From positions 28,032,587-28,096,586 of the forward strand of contig OX439135.1 of assembly GCA_949318235.1 (NCBI GenBank): 64,000 nt of DNA, written 5' to 3'. Position 1 is the first letter of the stretch, and every line of letters begins with the position of its first letter. This document shows positions 61,158 to 64,000 of this stretch, piece after piece. The notes below the pieces were generated by a model, which did not search any database, was not told the origin of the DNA, and saw only the letters and a program-made list of their open reading frames with translations. The position numbers and the translations under genes are program-made. Origin of the DNA: Ecdyonurus torrentis. Its lineage: Eukaryota > Arthropoda > Insecta > Ephemeroptera > Heptageniidae.

Positions 61158-62787
61158 GAAGCATATATGTGACGTCATACTGACTATCATCTTGACTTTA
61201 ATAGTTTATGAAGGAGATAAGTTACGCCATCACTGACTATCAACTTGACTTTAGTAGTGTATGGAAAAGATAAGTGAAGTCACCACTGACTATTAACTTG
61301 ACTTTAGTGGTATATGAAGTAGATAAGTGACGCAATCACTGACTATCAACTTGACTTTAGTAGTGTATGAAGTAGAAAAGTGACGTCATCACTGACTATA
61401 AATTTGAGTTTAGTTCTGTATGAAGTAGATAAGTGACGTCATGACTGACTATCAACTTGTCTTTAGTAATGTATGAAGTAAATATGTGACGTCATGACTG
61501 ATTATCATCTTGAATTTAGTAGTGTATGAAGTAGATATGTGACGTCATCTCTGACTATCAACTTGACTTTAGTAGTGTATGAAGTAGATAAGTGACGTCA
61601 TCACTGATTATCATCTTGACTTTAGTTGTGTATGAAGTAGATAAGTGACGTTATTACTAAATTTCATCTTTACTTTTGTAGTGTATGAAGTAGATAAGTC
61701 ACGTCATCACTGACAATCAACTTGTCTTTAGTAGTGTATGAAGCATATATGTGACGTCATCACTGATTATCAACTTGACTTAAGTAGTGTTTGAAGTAGA
61801 TATGTGACGTCATCATTGACTATCATTTTGACTTTAGTAGTGTATAAAGTAGATATGTGACGTCATCACTGACTATCAACTTGATTTTAGTTGTGTATGA
61901 ATTATATAAGTAACGTCATTACTGACTATCAACTGGTCTTTAGTAGTGTATGAAATAGATAAGTGATGTCATCACTAACTATCAACTTGATTTTCGTAGT
62001 GTATGAAGTAGAATTGCAACGTCAACACTGACTATCAATTTGACATTAGTAGTGTATGAAGTAGATAAGTGACGTCATCACTGACTATTAACTTGCCTTT
62101 AGTTGTGAATGAAGTAGATATGTGACGTTATCACTGACTAGCATCTTGACTTAAGTTGTGTATAAAGTAGATAACTGACATCATTACTGACTATCAACTT
62201 GACTTTAGTTGTGTATTAAGTAGATATGTGACGTCATCACTGACTATTATTTTGACTTTAGTAGTGTATGAAGTAGATGAGTGACGTCATTACTGACTAT
62301 TAACTTGACTTCAGTTGTCTATGAAGTAGATATGTGACGTCATCAGTAACTATCATCTTGACTTTAGTTGTGTATAAAGTAGATAAGTGACGTTATCACT
62401 AACTATCAACTTGACTTTAGTAATTTATGAAGTCGATAAGTTACGTCATAATTGTTTTTCAACTTGACTTAAGTAGAGTATGAAGTAGATATATGACGTC
62501 ATTACTGACGATCAACTTGACTTTAGTAGTGTATGAAGTAGAAATGCAACGTCATCATTAAATATCAATTTGACTTTAGTAGTGTATGAAGTAGATAAGT
62601 GACGTCATCACTGACTATCAATTTGAGTTTAGTTGTGTATGAAGTAGATAAGTGACGTCATCACTGACTATCAACTTGACTTTAGTAGTGTATGAAGTAG
62701 ATAAGTGACGTCACCACTGACTTTCAACTTGACTATAGTTATGTATGTGGTAGATAAGTGACACCATCACTGACTACCAACTTGATT
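61155..62787 (+). repeat. SatC array 6, right part
   Basis: About 31 units that resume at TATGAAGC exactly where the left part stopped, colinear with 10441-12135 apart from small indels (GTCATACTG for GTCATCACTG at about 61172) and a missing stretch near 62408. Confidence 0.95.
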
Positions 62788-63383
62788 CATCACTTTATTT
62801 CAAAACCGCAACTTTCCATCTCAATTAGAACTCGATTACCAACTTTTTTTTTCTTCATATCAGCTACAATGCTATAGACTTCGGTAAGAAAACACTAAAA
62901 TTTTCAAAAACTAAGAAAGTTTTGTTTTTTGCGACTAAAGTGTAATAAACTTTTCATCAAAAATTTCAAAGTGATAAATTTCAGTTCAAACCGCAAGTCT
63001 GTAGCATTATTAGTTTCTGAGATATCATCAAAAATCGTTTTCAGAATCTGAAAAACACAATTTTTTTGGAATAATTATTTTTCTCAATTTTGTTTCTAGA
63101 GGTAAATGTAGTACTATAGAGCGTTTTGCATCACTTTATTTTATTTCAAAACTGCACCTTTCCATCTCAATTAGAACTCGAGTAACAAACTTTTTTTTTC
63201 TTCATATGGGCTACAATGCTATAGACTTCGCTAAGCAAATAATAAAATTCTCAAAAACTGAAGAAGTTTAATTTTTGACAACTAAAGTGTAATAAATTGT
63301 TCATAAGACAATTCAAAGTGATACATTTCAGTTCAAACTGCAAGTCTGTAGCATTATTAGTTTCTGAAATATCATCAAAAATC
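62788..63383 (-). repeat. SatA array, inverted
   Basis: About 1.7 reverse SatA units. The first 260 bp match 12136-12395 and the rest resembles 24880-25084. It ends at the recurrent A/C junction. Confidence 0.93.
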
Positions 63384-64000
63384 GTGACGCCATCACTGAC
63401 TATTATTTTGATTTTAAGCAGTTTATGTAGTAGATAAGTGACGCCATCACTGACTACCAACTTGATTTTAGTGTTGTATGAAGTAGATAAGTGACGTCCT
63501 CACTGACTATCAACTTGACTTTTTTTGTGTATTAAGTAGATATGTGACGTCATCACTGACTATTAATTTGACTTTAGTAGTGTATGAAGTAGATGAGTAT
63601 CGTCATCACTGACTATTAACTTGACTTTAGTTGTGTATGAAGTAGATATGTGACGTCATCAGTAACTATCATCTTGACTTTAGTTATGTATAAATTAGAT
63701 ATGTGACGTTATTACTAACTATCTACTAGTATTTAGTATCGTATGAAGCAGATATGTAACGTCATCACTGACTATCATCTTGACTTTAACAGTTTATGAA
63801 GGAGATAAGTTACGCCATCACTGACTATCAACTTGACTTTAGTAGTGTATGGAAAAGATAAGTGAAGTTATCACTGGCTATCAACTTGACTTTAGTGGTA
63901 TATGAAGTAGATAAGTGACGCAATCACTGACTATCAACTTGACTTTAGTAGTGTATGAAGTAGAAAAGTGACGTCATCACTGACTATAAATTTGAGTTTA
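63384..64000 (+). repeat. SatC array 7 (runs off the window)
   Basis: About 12 units of 53 bp, starting with TGACGCCATCACTGAC. The order of unit variants again follows 10084-10700, with local changes such as GAGTATCGTCATC near 63597. The open frame 63251-63460 crosses its left border and is not a gene. Confidence 0.95.

Overview
This window looks like constitutive (pericentromeric or heterochromatic) DNA of a eukaryote, most likely an insect or other arthropod. It is AT-rich and has no convincing intact gene. About 58 of 64 kb is tandem satellite DNA. A TA-flanked mariner-type MITE, a remnant with four short intron-like splice-site pairs, and retained CpGs fit an invertebrate genome, but the species cannot be named from the sequence. 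None of the short open frames inside the arrays is a gene. They recur once per monomer and are by-products of the repeat.

Three satellite families alternate. SatA has a period of about 342 bp (about 32 kb, roughly 94 units). SatB has a period of about 176 bp (about 12 kb, roughly 66 units). SatC has a period of about 53 bp (about 14 kb, roughly 265 units). SatA and SatB are related: a SatB unit aligns with the two outer parts of a SatA unit, and the halves of SatA resemble each other, so SatA looks like a diverged dimer of a SatB-like ancestor. SatC is unrelated. Most of its units carry the palindrome TGACGTCA, the consensus cAMP-response element (CRE, a bZIP site), so the arrays hold a very dense set of such sites.

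Layout (+ means the orientation in which SatA/B read GATTTTTGATGATATCTC and SatC reads GTGACGTCATCACTGAC): A+ 1-10042; C+ 10084-12135; A- 12136-13827; B+ 13875-15634; B- 15635-17618; C- 17619-18762; A+ 18763-19589; non-satellite block with gene remnant and MITE 19590-21792; B- 21793-23712; A- stub; C+ 23779-24611; A- 24612-25084; C+ 25085-26768; A+ 26769-37732; C+ 37774-40426; A+ 40427-41420; B+ 41421-41810; C+ 41811-42504; A- 42505-43200; B+ 43249-46591; B- 46592-48881; A- stub; C+ 48948-49780; A- 49781-50253; C+ 50254-51937; A+ 51938-57100; C+ 57141-57501; non-satellite insertion 57502-61154; C+ 61155-62787; A- 62788-63383; C+ 63384-64000.

On top of this lie segmental duplications at fixed offsets: a 5.25-kb block at +25169, about 3 kb at +27690, and a seven-unit SatB block of 1232 bp. 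There are also two large SatB inverted repeats and an A/C junction that recurs nine times with almost the same sequence. The two non-satellite islands are the informative parts. The first (19.6-21.8 kb) is the 3' end of a spliced gene, cut off by satellite and carrying a 1048-bp MITE in an intron. The second (57.5-61.2 kb) interrupts a SatC array at TATG. The uninterrupted site survives in two other copies in this window, so its borders can be read to the base. It contains a 90-bp minisatellite and short coding-like stretches that I could not identify.
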